Shown here in pieces: positions 1-10,000 of a stretch of 64,000 nt of DNA. The stretch lies in contig NZ_CP130713.1 of NCBI RefSeq assembly GCF_030553055.1, positions 2,666,001-2,730,000 on the forward strand, written 5' to 3'. Each line of letters opens with the position of its first letter. The stretch's first letter is position 1. This DNA is from Streptomyces sp. XD-27 (GTDB lineage Bacteria; Actinomycetota; Actinomycetes; Streptomycetales; Streptomycetaceae). The position numbers and the translations under genes were made by a program. The notes beneath the pieces were generated by a model. It made no database searches, was not told the DNA's origin, and saw only the letters and a list, made by a program, of their open reading frames with translations.

Positions 1-5
1 CATTG

Positions 6-1043
6 ATGAACACAACACGCCCCATGGATTTCGCCGTCATCGTCGACGGCCTGGTCAAGCAGTACCCCGGCCGCCCGGTTCCGGCCGTCGACAACCTGAG
101 TTTCACGGTCAACCACGGGGAGGTCTTCGGCTTCCTCGGCCCCAACGGGGCGGGAAAGACCACCACCCTCGGCATTCTCACCACCCGGGTCGCCCCGACC
201 GGCGGACGCGCCTTCGTACAGGGCGTGGACGTGGTGAACAAGCCGGCCGTGGCCCGCCAGTCGTTCGCCGTCGTACCCCAGCGCAACAACCTGGACCGCT
301 CGCTGACGATCCGCCAGAACCTCACCTTCCATGCCGGCTACCACGGCCTGTCGCGGGCGGAGCGCAACCGGCTGGCGGACGAGAGCCTGGAGTGGGTGGG
401 GCTGGCCGACCACGGCAACGCCCGTGCCGACCAGGTCTCCGGCGGCCAGGCGCAGCGGGTGATGATCGCCCGCGCGCTCATGCACCGGCCGCGGGTGCTG
501 TTCCTGGACGAGCCCGCCACCGGACTGGACCCCCAGTCGCAGATCTTCGTACACGAACGGGTCGCGGAGCTGAAGGAGCGGGGCGTCACGGTGGTCATCA
601 CCACCCACAACATGGAGGAGGCGGCCCGCCTGTGCGACCGCGTCGGCATCGTGGACCACGGCAAGCTGCTGGCGCTGGACACCCCGCAGGCGCTGATGGA
701 CACGCTCAGCGCCACCGCGCTGACGGTGTCGGTGGTGCCGCCGCACGCGGGCATCGACGGGGCACTGGCCGGCTTGCGCGCGCTGAGCTTCGTGGAGCGC
801 GTCGAGGTGCTCCAGCAGGACGACGCGGAGCTGGTGGCCAGCATCCTTGAGGGCGGCGGTCAGGCCGCGGCCCAGGACAACACCGTACGGATGAAGATCT
901 ACAGCGAGGCCCTGTCGTCGACGCTGCTGCCCGCCGCCATCAAGGCCCTGACCGGCGCCGGTTGCGAACTCAGGGACCTGAGCGTGAACGAGGCGTCCCT
1001 GGAAGACGTCTTCGTCGAGCTGACGGGGAAGGAACTGCGATGA
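6..1043 (+). CDS. ABC exporter ATP-binding protein (DrrA-like)
   Basis: This is the nucleotide-binding subunit of an ATP-driven drug or metabolite exporter. It should hydrolyse ATP on the inner face of the membrane to power the adjacent permease. About 345 aa. Walker A (GPNGAGKTT, residues ~46-54), Q-loop (VPQ, ~92-94), signature VSGGQ (~146-150), Walker B VLFLDEP (~166-172) and the H-loop TTHNMEEA (~201-208) are all intact. The ~100-residue C-terminal extension fits the DrrA/DUF4162 type of natural-product exporters. Start: a TTG at 3 precedes the ATG at 6, and another ATG lies at 24. I chose 6, but only five bases precede it, so a further upstream start cannot be excluded. The stop overlaps the permease start (ATGA), which indicates translational coupling. 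Beside a PKS cluster it probably exports the polyketide and may confer self-resistance; the substrate is inferred, not seen. Confidence 0.93.
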   Translation: MNTTRPMDFAVIVDGLVKQYPGRPVPAVDNLSFTVNHGEVFGFLGPNGAGKTTTLGILTTRVAPTGGRAFVQGVDVVNKPAVARQSFAVVPQRNNLDRSLTIRQNLTFHAGYHGLSRAERNRLADESLEWVGLADHGNARADQVSGGQAQRVMIARALMHRPRVLFLDEPATGLDPQSQIFVHERVAELKERGVTVVITTHNMEEAARLCDRVGIVDHGKLLALDTPQALMDTLSATALTVSVVPPHAGIDGALAGLRALSFVERVEVLQQDDAELVASILEGGGQAAAQDNTVRMKIYSEALSSTLLPAAIKALTGAGCELRDLSVNEASLEDVFVELTGKELR

Positions 1044-2182
1044 CCACCTCCGCACCCGCCAACAAGCCGACCGGGGACGATACGGCCGTCATACCTGTGG
1101 TCGGGGGCGAGCCGCCGGGCTCTGGTCCCGGGCCCGGGCCCGGAGCCGGAACCGGGGACCGCCCGTCGCCGGTGGTCGGGATCGTCCAGCCGTCCGGGGG
1201 GCAGACCCCGGTGGTGACCGGGCCGCTGTTCGGCGGCGGCCCGGCGGACACGGGAGCCGCGCCGGGCCGGGGAGCCGCGTTGAGCCCTGTCCCGGCGGGC
1301 CCCGTGTCGGGCCCCACGCCCGCGTTCGCCTCCGCCCCCGCGCCGATGGAGAGCGCCACCCCCAAGCCGCGTCCACCGGGCGGTGGCGGCCGCCACCGCC
1401 GCCGCGCCAACCGGTGGCGGACGTTCTGCTTCATCCTGTGGCGGGACGTCTTCGTGACCGGCCGTGAGATCGCGCCCTTCCTGGGCCAGGTCCTCGTGGA
1501 GCCGTTCTTCATCCTCTTCGTCTTCGGCAAGGTGCTCGGCCAACTCGGCTACACCGCGCCCGGCTTCGAGCAGGTGCTGCTGCCCGGTGTGGTGGCGCTC
1601 AACAGCTTCCTGGTCGCCCTGCAGAACACCGCGCTTCCACTGGCCATCGACTTCTCCTGGACCAAGGAGATCGAGGACCGGCTGCTGGCCCCGATCCCCA
1701 CCGCGCTGGTCGCGGTGGAGAAGGCGGTCTTCGGCGCGATCCGCGGCGTCATCGGCTCGCTGATCATGATCCCGATCGGCCTGCTGCTGCTGGACAACGT
1801 CTCCTGGCCGCTGAGCAAGATGCCCGCGACGCTGGGCATCGTGGCGCTCGGCGGGATCGTCGGCGGCGCGGTGGGCCTGACGCTGGGCACCCTGGCCCCG
1901 GCGCGCCACATCAGCATCGTCTTCGCCATGACGCTGACCCCGATCATGTTCACCGGCGCCACCCAGTTCCCCTGGAAGAGCCTGGAGGACCTGCGCTGGT
2001 TCCAGATCATGTGCGCGTTCAACCCGCTGACGTATGTCAGTGAGGCGATGCGCGGTCTGCTGCTGCCGCCGGAGGCGCCCGACTCGATCCCGCTGTGGAT
2101 CTGCATCTCCGCGATCTCCGCGGCGACGCTGCTCTACGGGTTCATCGGGATCCGGGGCTTCAACCGCAGGGCGCAGGACTGA
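1040..2182 (+). CDS. ABC-2 type exporter permease with Pro/Gly-rich N-terminal tail
   Basis: This is the membrane subunit partnering the preceding ATPase (DrrB-like, ABC-2 family), 380 aa. The start ATG at 1040 overlaps the ATPase stop codon. From about residue 126 the protein resembles a normal ABC-2 permease: an amphipathic RxxFxxxWRD segment, then about six hydrophobic segments (near FFILFVFGKVLG, VVALNSFLVALQ, GSLIMIPIGLLLL, TLGIVALGGIVGGAVGL, SIVFAMTLTPIMF and a last one near LWICISAISAATLL). The conserved NPLTYVSEAMRG region comes before the last of these. The first ~125 residues are an unusual low-complexity Pro/Gly/Ala extension ending in a basic RHRRR patch. Related permeases are usually about 250-290 aa, so the tail is extra. 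An internal ATG at 1346 would remove most of the tail but would lose the coupled start. Confidence 0.9.
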   Translation: MTTSAPANKPTGDDTAVIPVVGGEPPGSGPGPGPGAGTGDRPSPVVGIVQPSGGQTPVVTGPLFGGGPADTGAAPGRGAALSPVPAGPVSGPTPAFASAPAPMESATPKPRPPGGGGRHRRRANRWRTFCFILWRDVFVTGREIAPFLGQVLVEPFFILFVFGKVLGQLGYTAPGFEQVLLPGVVALNSFLVALQNTALPLAIDFSWTKEIEDRLLAPIPTALVAVEKAVFGAIRGVIGSLIMIPIGLLLLDNVSWPLSKMPATLGIVALGGIVGGAVGLTLGTLAPARHISIVFAMTLTPIMFTGATQFPWKSLEDLRWFQIMCAFNPLTYVSEAMRGLLLPPEAPDSIPLWICISAISAATLLYGFIGIRGFNRRAQD

Positions 2183-2190
2183 CGCCGCGT

Positions 2191-2228
2191 CCACCCGAAT
2201 CGACCGCGGCCACTCGAATCGACCGCGG
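2191..2228. repeat. 19-bp tandem duplication in permease/acyltransferase gap
   Basis: Two adjacent 19-bp copies (2191-2209 and 2210-2228) differ at one base; the shared core is cgaatcgaccgcgg. They occupy almost half of the 83-bp gap between the permease stop and the acyltransferase start. They could be an operator-like direct repeat or a neutral slippage product; nothing in the sequence decides between these. Confidence 0.6.
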
Positions 2229-2265
2229 TCACCAACTCGACGGCAAGGGCAAAGGCACGTAGACC

Positions 2266-3225
2266 ATGACGGCACCGACGGATTCCGCGCAGCCGAAGAC
2301 GGCCATCGTCTTCCCGGGCATGGGGCCGTCCACCTTCGCCGAGGTGGGCAAGTTCCTGATGCTGGACCCGTTCGCCCGCAAGCGGCTCGCCGAGGCCGAC
2401 GAGGCGCTCGGGTACTCGGTCTTCGACGCGCTGCGCGCGTCCGAGGACGACTACTCCGAGGCCACCCAGGTCGCCTTCCTGGTCAACTCGATGGCCTCGG
2501 CGGACCGGGCCGAGCAGGAGCTGGGTCTGGTCCCCGACCTGTGCGTGGGGCCCAGCTTCGGCCAGAAGGCGGCGGCCGCGTACGTCGGCTCGCTGCCCTT
2601 CCCCGACGTGGTGCGGCTGACCGCGGAGCTGGCCCGCTGCGAGCACACGTACTTCACCGAGCAGTACCAGGACGCGGTCACCCACACCGTCGTCCGCACC
2701 CCGCGCGGGAAACTGGACGAGATCCTCTCCGAGTTCGACGCGCGGGGCGAGTGGTACGACTTCTCCGGTTATCTGGACGACGGCTTCGTCATGGTCTCGC
2801 TGCGCGAGAAGGAGCTGGACGGCCTGAAGCACCGGATCAGCCAGGTCGGCGGCTACTCGATGTACACGATGGTGCCGGCGGTGCACGCGCCCGCGTTCAC
2901 GGAGCTGCGGCGGCGGGCCGCGGAGGAGATCCTGCCTCGCTACGCCTTCACCGACCCGAAGCTGCCCGTCGTCACCGACCAGGACGGCACGGTCATCACG
3001 TCGGCCGACGACCTGCGCACGATGATGCTGGACACGTTCGATCTGCCGATCGACTGGCCGAAGGTGGTGGCGGCGTTGAAGACCGCCGGGGTGGGGAAGC
3101 TGTGCGTCACCGGCCCCGACAACCTCTTCCACCGTCTGGACTGCACGAAGCGGAACTTCGAGGTCGTGACGGTGGGCCCGGGCGCCCGCCGCGCCCGGCC
3201 CGCCAGGGGCCCGCGGCCGCGGTGA
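2266..3225 (+). CDS. stand-alone acyltransferase (FabD/VinK-like fold), GPSFG variant
   Basis: 319-aa discrete member of the malonyl-CoA:ACP acyltransferase superfamily. Visible landmarks are an N-terminal FPGMGPS in place of the usual FPGQGSQ, the nucleophile elbow VGPSFGQ (Ser97) in place of GHSxG, an Arg near residue 124 where FabD enzymes bind the malonyl carboxylate, and a VHAPAF segment with the presumed catalytic His207. The histidine before the nucleophile is replaced by Pro. Every PKS module here already has its own AT, so this enzyme is not needed to supply extender units. Families that fit are starter-unit transferases, such as VinK-type ACP-to-ACP transferases of macrolactam pathways or 4-guanidinobutyryl-CoA loading transferases, an editing hydrolase, or a diverged FabD. 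I cannot tell which. It is 83 bp downstream of the exporter genes on the same strand and convergent with the PKS operon. Confidence 0.82.
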   Translation: MTAPTDSAQPKTAIVFPGMGPSTFAEVGKFLMLDPFARKRLAEADEALGYSVFDALRASEDDYSEATQVAFLVNSMASADRAEQELGLVPDLCVGPSFGQKAAAAYVGSLPFPDVVRLTAELARCEHTYFTEQYQDAVTHTVVRTPRGKLDEILSEFDARGEWYDFSGYLDDGFVMVSLREKELDGLKHRISQVGGYSMYTMVPAVHAPAFTELRRRAAEEILPRYAFTDPKLPVVTDQDGTVITSADDLRTMMLDTFDLPIDWPKVVAALKTAGVGKLCVTGPDNLFHRLDCTKRNFEVVTVGPGARRARPARGPRPR

Positions 3226-3263
3226 CCTGCGCATAGCTGACCAGGCTCGCCGACTCCTGGCCG

Positions 3264-3304
3264 ACGCCGGGCTGCGACCCCGACTGGGGTGTGCAGCCCG
3301 GCGT
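3264..3304. terminator. strong hairpin between convergent genes
   Basis: A perfect 12-bp inverted repeat (acgccgggctgc at 3264-3275 and its complement at 3293-3304) encloses a second nested stem (acccc/ggggt). It lies in the 98-bp gap between the convergent stops of the acyltransferase (3225) and the last PKS gene (3324). The position and symmetry fit a bidirectional transcription terminator. There is no clear T-tract, as is common in Streptomyces. Confidence 0.8.
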
Positions 3305-3323
3305 TCGCGGTGTCGGACCAGGG

Positions 3324-4010
3324 TCAGGGCGCCAGCCAGTCGGTCACCGCGCGGGCGGTGGTCGCCGCGTGGGCCTCCATCATCGTGAAGTGGTTGCCCG
3401 GCACGTCCACGGCCGTGTGGGGCAGGTCCCAGTACGCGCGCCAGTCGCCGTCCGCGTCGCCGCGGGTCCAGTCGAAGAGGCGTTCACCGGCCCGTACCAG
3501 TAGGGTCGGGCTCTTGATTTCCCGCGGGCGCCACTCGCCGAAGAGGCGGAAGTACGCGCCCATGGCCAGCAAGCGCTGGTCGTCCATCGGTACGTAGCCC
3601 TCGGCCCGCTCGTCCATGCCCGTTGTCAGGCCGGGCTGGATCGCGACGGCCGCCTCCGTGTCGTGGGAGTAGATGTCGAGCAGGACGACGGCCTGGGGGA
3701 AGACGCCGTCGGACTCCAGGCGGGCGGCGACCTCGTGGGCGAGCATGCCGCCGGAGGAGTGGCCCAGGAGGACGAACGGGGCGCCGTCCGCGTGGCGCAC
3801 GACCGCCTCGGTCTGGGCCTCGATCGCCGCCTCGGCGTGCGCGGGCAGCTGCTCCCCGGGCTGGAAGCCGGGAGCGGCCAGCGCCCAGACGTCCCGGTGG
3901 CCGCGGAACCCGGCGGCGAACCGCGCGTACTGGTGCGGGCCCGAGATCGACAGGATGGAGGGCAGGCAGATCAGCGACGGACGCGTCTCGCCTCGTGAGA
4001 GGCGGACCAG
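3324..4010 (-). other. thioesterase domain of PKS-D
   Basis: C-terminal type I thioesterase, alpha/beta-hydrolase fold. It shows the nucleophile elbow GHSSGG (Ser codon 3756-3758), LLDIYSHD with the likely acidic residue, and a late GNHFTMM with the catalytic His. It should release the full-length chain from the ACP of module 11 by hydrolysis or by cyclisation to a lactone or lactam. Its presence fixes module 11 as the last extension step. Whether it cyclises cannot be read from the sequence. Confidence 0.93.
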
Positions 4011-7000
4011 GGCCGGGGGGCGGCGGAGTTCCGCGGTACTGGCGAAACTCTCGCGGAACCCGGAGACGTCCATGAGGAGCTTGGTGAACTCCGCCTGCCT
4101 GCCCTGCTCGGCCGCCTCCCGCATCATCGCCGCGAACACGGCCGTCGCCGGTTCGGTGTCGGGATGCGTGTTCCGTGCCGTGGCCGCGTCGGGCTCTCCG
4201 GCCGTGGTCGCCACGTGTTCCCGCAGGTGCCTCGCGACCAGCGTCGGCGTCGGGTGGTCGAAAAGCAGCGTCGGGGGCAGCCGCAGGCCGGTGGCCGCGT
4301 TCAGGCGGTTGCGGAGCTCCACCGCCGTGAGCGAGTCGAAGCCCAGCTCCAGGAAGCCGCGGGTGGTGCCCACGGCGTCCGCCGACGGATAGCCGAGGAT
4401 CGCCGCCGCCTGGCCGCGCACCAGGTCCAGCAGCAACTGCTCCTGTTCGGCCGGGTCCAGGCCGGACAGTCGGCTTGCCAGTGTTGGGCCGTTGCTCGCG
4501 ACGTCGCCGGATTGCGACGCGCGCCGCCTCGGTCCCCGTACCGGGCCTACGAGACCGCGGAAGACGGCGGGCAGCGCGCCCGCCGCGGCCTGCTCGCGCA
4601 GCGGGGCGGTGTCCAGGTGGAGCGGGATCAGGAGGGCGTCCCCGTTGGCGCCGTCCCCCTCGGCCCCGTCGGCGCCGTGGAAGCCGCCCGCGCCGCACGC
4701 CGCGTCGAACAGGTCCAGGCCGTCCCGCGAGGACAGCGGCGCCATCCCGGAGCGCGCCATCCGCAGCACGTCCGCGTCCGCCATGTCGCCGGTCATGGCG
4801 CTGCGCTGCTCCCACAGGCCCCAGGCCAGCGACAGGGCGGGCAGGCCCTGGGCGCGGCGGCGCCGGGCGAGGGCGTCCAGGAAGGTGTTGGCCGCCGCGT
4901 AGTTGCCCTGTCCCGGCGCGCCGAAGACACCGGCCGCCGAGGAGAACAGGACGAACGCGGACAGGTCCATGTCCCGCGTGAGGTCGTGCAGGTTCTGCGC
5001 CGCGGCCACCTTCGGGCGGAGGACGGTGTCGATCCGGTCCGTCGTCAGGACCGGGAGGAGTCCGTCGTCCAGCACGCCCGCGGTGTGGACCACCGCGGTG
5101 AGGGGATGGGCTTCGGGGATCTGCGCCAGCAGCCGGGCCAGTGCCTCCCGGTCGGCGGCGTCGCAGGCCGCGACGGTCACCTCGGCGCCCTCGGCCGTGA
5201 GATCGGCGACCAACTCGGTCACACCATCCGCCTGTTGGCCGCGCCTGCTGGTGAGCAGCAGATGCCGTACGCCATGCCGGGCGACCAGGTGCCGGGCCAG
5301 CAGCCCACCGAGTACGCCCGTGGCGCCGGTGACCAGGACCGTACCGGTCGGCTCGAAGGGGGACTTCTGGTCCTGGTTCTGCTTCTCCACGCGTACCAGG
5401 CGCGGTGCGGACACGTTGCCCCGCCGGACCGCGAGTTGCGGCTCTCGCGTCGCCACCGCCGCCGCCAGGACGCCGTACGAGGGCTCCTCGTCGTCCAGGT
5501 CCAGCAGGAGGAAACGGTCCGGGTTCTCCGTCTGGGCCGTGCGCACCAGACCCCATACGGGGGTGTGTGCCAGGTCCGGTACGTCGGCTGCGGCGTCGGT
5601 CGCGACGGCCCCCCGGGTGACGAACGCCAGCCGCGCCCCGGAGAACCCGTCCTCTGCGAGCCAGGTCTGGACGGAATCCAGCGCCGCGTGCGCGGCCGAG
5701 CGGGCGTCCTCGGCCACATCGCCGGTGCCGTCCTGGGCGCAGGGCAGCAGCACCAGGTCCGGCCGCGGCCTGCCCGAGGCGAGCACACCGGCGAGCGTCT
5801 CCAGGTCGTCGTACGCCTCCCAGTCGGCCCCGGCCGCGTCCAGCGCCCGGCCGAGTCCCTGGCTGTCCGCGCCGACCACGGCCCAGCGGCCGGTGGTGTC
5901 CGGGCTTACGGGGACAGGGACGGGCACCGGCGTCCATTCCAGCCTGAACAGCGAGTCGTGGTACGCGACCTGGGCCGCCCGCAGCTGTTCGGGCGCGATC
6001 CGCCGCAGGGCGAGGTGGTCCACCGACGCGACGGGGCCACCGGTCTCGTCCGCCACTGTCAGGGCGACGGCGTCGGGACCGGCCGGGGCGATCCGCACCC
6101 GCAGCGCGGCCGCACCGGCCGCGTGCAGCGTGACGCCGCTCCAGGAGAACGGGAGCCGGATGCCGTCCGCGTCCGGCCCCGGGCCCTCCTCCCCCGGCGT
6201 CGTACCGGCACCGTCTCCGCCCGGCGCCGAGCCGAGGAAGTCTCCCCCAGCGCGGCCGCTGGGAGGTGCCCCCAGCGCCACACCGTGCAGGGCCGCGTCC
6301 AGCAGGGCCGGGTGCAGCCCGAACAGGGCGGCGTCCGCCCGCTCCCGGCCGTCGAGCGCCAGCTCCGCGAAGACCTCGTCGCCGCGCCGCCAGGCCGCGC
6401 GCAGCCCCTGGAACGCCCGGCCGTAGCCGAACCCGCTCGCCGCGAAGCCTTCGTACAGCCCCGCGACGTCGACGGGTCGGGCGTCGGCGGGCGGCCAGGC
6501 GGTCAGCGCCTCGGGCCTGCGGTCCGTCGCCTCGGAGACCGCGAGGACGCCGCCGGCGTTACGGCTCCAGCGCTGGTCCGAGCCGCCGCCGTCGCCCTCG
6601 GGCGCCTCCGGGCGGGAGTACACCTCCAGTGTCCGGCGGCCGGTGTCGTCGGCCTCGCCCACCGTCAGCCGCAGCTGGACCCCGCCGCGCTCGGGCAGGA
6701 GCAGCGGCGCCTCCAGGGTCAGCTCTTCGAGCGCGTCGCAGCCGACCTGGTCGCCCGCCCGGACGGCCAGCTCCACGAAGGCCGTACCGGGCAGCAGGAC
6801 GGTGCCGGAGACGGCGTGGTCGGCGAGCCAGGGGTGGGTCTGGAGCGAGAGCCGTCCGGTGAGCAGGAAGCCGTCGGAGTCGGGGAGTTCGACGGCGGCG
6901 CCGAGCAGCGGGTGCCCCGCGGCGCCGAGGCCCGCGGAGGCGACATCGCCGACGGAGCGCGGGACCTCGATCCAGTACCGCTCGTGCTGGAAGGCGTACG

Positions 7001-10000
7001 TGGGCAGGTCGACGCGGCGCGCGTCGTCTCCGTACACGGCGTGCCAGTCCACGGCGACACCGCCCGCCCAGGCCTCGCCCAGCGACAGCCAGAAGCGCTC
7101 CAGGCCGCCCTCGTCACGGCGGAGCGAGCCGAGCGCGACGGCGTCGCGGCCCGCGGACTCCGCGGTCTCCTGCACGCCCATCGTCAGCACCGGGTGCGCG
7201 CTGGACTCGACGAAGACCCCGAAACCCTCATCCAGCAACCGCCGAACAGCCGCTTCCAGTTCGACCGTGCGGCGAAGGTTGGTGAACCAGTACTCCGCGT
7301 CCAGCTCCGGGCCCTTGACCCACTCCCCCGTGACGGTCGACAGGAACGGCACGTCCGCCGCCTTCGGACACACCGGGGCCAGGCAGGTCAGCAGTTCCTC
7401 ACGGAGCAGCTCCACCTGGGCGGAGTGCGAGGCGTAGTCCACGGGAACGCGGCGCGCCCGGACCTCGTCCGCCTCGCACGAGGCCAGCAGCTCGTCGAGG
7501 GCCTGCGGCTCGCCGGAGACGACCACCGACGCCGGGCCGTTGACGGCCGCCACCGAGATCCGCTCCTCGCCCCACCGCTCGATCCGCTCCCGCACCTCGG
7601 CCACCGGCAGCGCGACCGACACCATCCCGCCCTTGCCCGCCAGCACCCGGCCGATCACCTGACTCCGCAACGCCACCACACGCGCCGCATCCTCAAGCGA
7701 CAGCACCCCCGCCACACACGCCGCCGCGATCTCGCCCTGGGAGTGGCCCACCACGGCGGCGGGTTCAACGCCCAGCGAACGCCACAACTCAGCAAGCGAC
7801 ACCATCACCGCGAACAGGACCGGCTGGACGACGTCGACGCGCTCCAGCGAGGGAGCGCCCGCCTCGCCGCGCAGCACATCCACCAACGACCAGTCGCAGA
7901 ACTCCGCCAGTGCGGCGGCGCACTCCTCGATACGGGCGGCGAACACCGGCGAGGCATCCAGCAGCCCCACCGCCATCCCCACCCACTGCGACCCCTGCCC
8001 CGGGAACACGAACGCGGTCCTGCCCGCCGTGCCGGTCCCCCCGACCACGTGGGGGAAGGGTTCGCCCTGGGCCAGGGCCGCCAGGCCGCGGCGGAAGTCC
8101 TCCGGCTCCGCGCCCACGACGACCGCGCGCTCGTCCAGAGTGCCGCGGGTCGCGGCCAGCGACCAGCCGACGTCGGCCGGGCGCAGGTCCTGATGCGCTT
8201 CGATGTGTGCGAGCAGCTTGCGCGCCTGCGCCCGCAGGGCCGTCTCCGTACGGCCGGACAGCACCCACGGCAGGACGCCCGCCGACAGCTCGCCGGTGGG
8301 CTCGGGCCGTGCGGCGGGGGGTTGTTCGAGGATCGTGTGCGCGTTGGTGCCGCTGATGCCGAAGGAGGACACGGCGGCGCGGCGCGGGCGCCCCGTCTCC
8401 GGCCACTTCCGCGCCTCCGTCAGCAGCGCGACCGCGCCCGCCGCCCAGTCCACGTGCGGCGACGGCTCGTCGACGTGCAGGGTCTGCGGCAGCACCCCGT
8501 GCTCGATGGCCTTGACCATCTTGATGATCCCGGCGACACCGGCGGCGGCCTGGGTGTGCCCGAAGTTGGACTTCACCGAGCCCAGCCACAGCGGGTTGTC
8601 GTCCGTGTGCTCCTGGCCGTAGGTGGCCAGGAGCGCCTGCGCCTCGATCGGGTCGCCCAGCGTCGTCCCCGTACCGTGCGCCTCGACCACGTCCACGTCG
8701 GCGGCGGTCAGCCGGGCGCCGGCCAGGGCCTGCCGGATGACGCGCTGCTGCGACGGGCCGTTCGGGGCCGTCAGGCCGTTGCTGGCGCCGTCCTGGTTGA
8801 TCGCGGAGCCGCGGACCACCGCGAGCACCGGGTGGCCATTGCGCCGGGCGTCCGACAGCCGCTCCACCAGCAGCATGCCGACGCCCTCGCCCCAGGCCGT
8901 CCCGTCGGCGGCAGCGGCGAACGGCTTGCAGCGGCCGTCCGTCGCCAGGCCGCGCTGCTTGCTGAACGCCACGAACGTACCCGGCGTCGCCATGACCGTC
9001 ACACCGCCGGCCAGCGCCAGCGAGCACTCACCGTTCCGCAGCGCCTGGACGGCCATGTGCAGCGTCACCAGCGACGACGAGCAGGCCGTGTCGACGGTGA
9101 CCGCCGGGCCCTCCAGCCCGAAGGTGTACGAGACCCGGCCGGAGGCGACGCTGCCGGAGCTGGCCGTGCCCATGTAGCCCTCGAGGCCGTCCGGGTTGCG
9201 GTGCAGGAGCGTGCCGTAGTCGTTGTACATGACGCCGGTGTAGACGCCGGTGCGGCTGCCGCGTACGGCGGCGGGGTCGATGCCCGCGCGCTCGAACGCC
9301 TCCCAGGTGGTCTCCAGCAGCAGCCGCTGCTGCGGGTCCATGGCCAGCGCCTCACGCGGCGAGATCCCGAAGAAGACGGGGTCGAAGTGGTGGGCGTCGT
9401 GGAGGAAGCCGCCGTTGCGGGCGTAGCTGGTGCCCTGCCGGTCCGGATCGTCGTCGTAGAGCCCGTCGATGTCCCAGCCGCGGTCGGTCGGCATGTCGGT
9501 GATCGCGTCCCGGCCCTCGGTGACCAGCGTCCACAGGTCCTCGGGGGTGCGGACGCCGCCGGGGTAGCGGCAGCTCATCGCGACGATGGCGATCGGCTCC
9601 TCGCTGCCCGCGCTCCCCGCCGGAGCCGGGGTCACGGGTGCGGCGGTGTCGGCCGCGGAGCCGTGGACCTCCTCCCGCAGATGGCGGGCGAGGGCGGCGG
9701 GCGTCGGGTAGTCGAAGACCAGCGTCGCGGGGAGCCGGACGCCGGTGGCCGTGCCGAGCCGGTTACGCAACTCCACCGCCGTCAGCGAGTCGAAGCCGAC
9801 GTCGCTGAACGCGCGCTGTGCCTCGACCGCTTCGGGGCCCGCGTAGCCCAGGACGGCCGCGACCTGGGTGCGGACGAGGTCCAGGACGATACGGTCGGCC
9901 TCGCCGGCCGAGACTCCGGCCAGGGCCCGCGCCAGCGAGCCGGTCTCCGCGCCGCCGCTCTGGGCGGCGCGGCGCGGCGGGACGCGGACGAGGCCACGGA

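Noticed and set aside
2183..2265. Promoter in front of the acyltransferase gene
   Set aside because: I saw no convincing -10/-35 boxes in this 83-bp gap, only a tandem repeat; cotranscription with the exporter genes is simpler.
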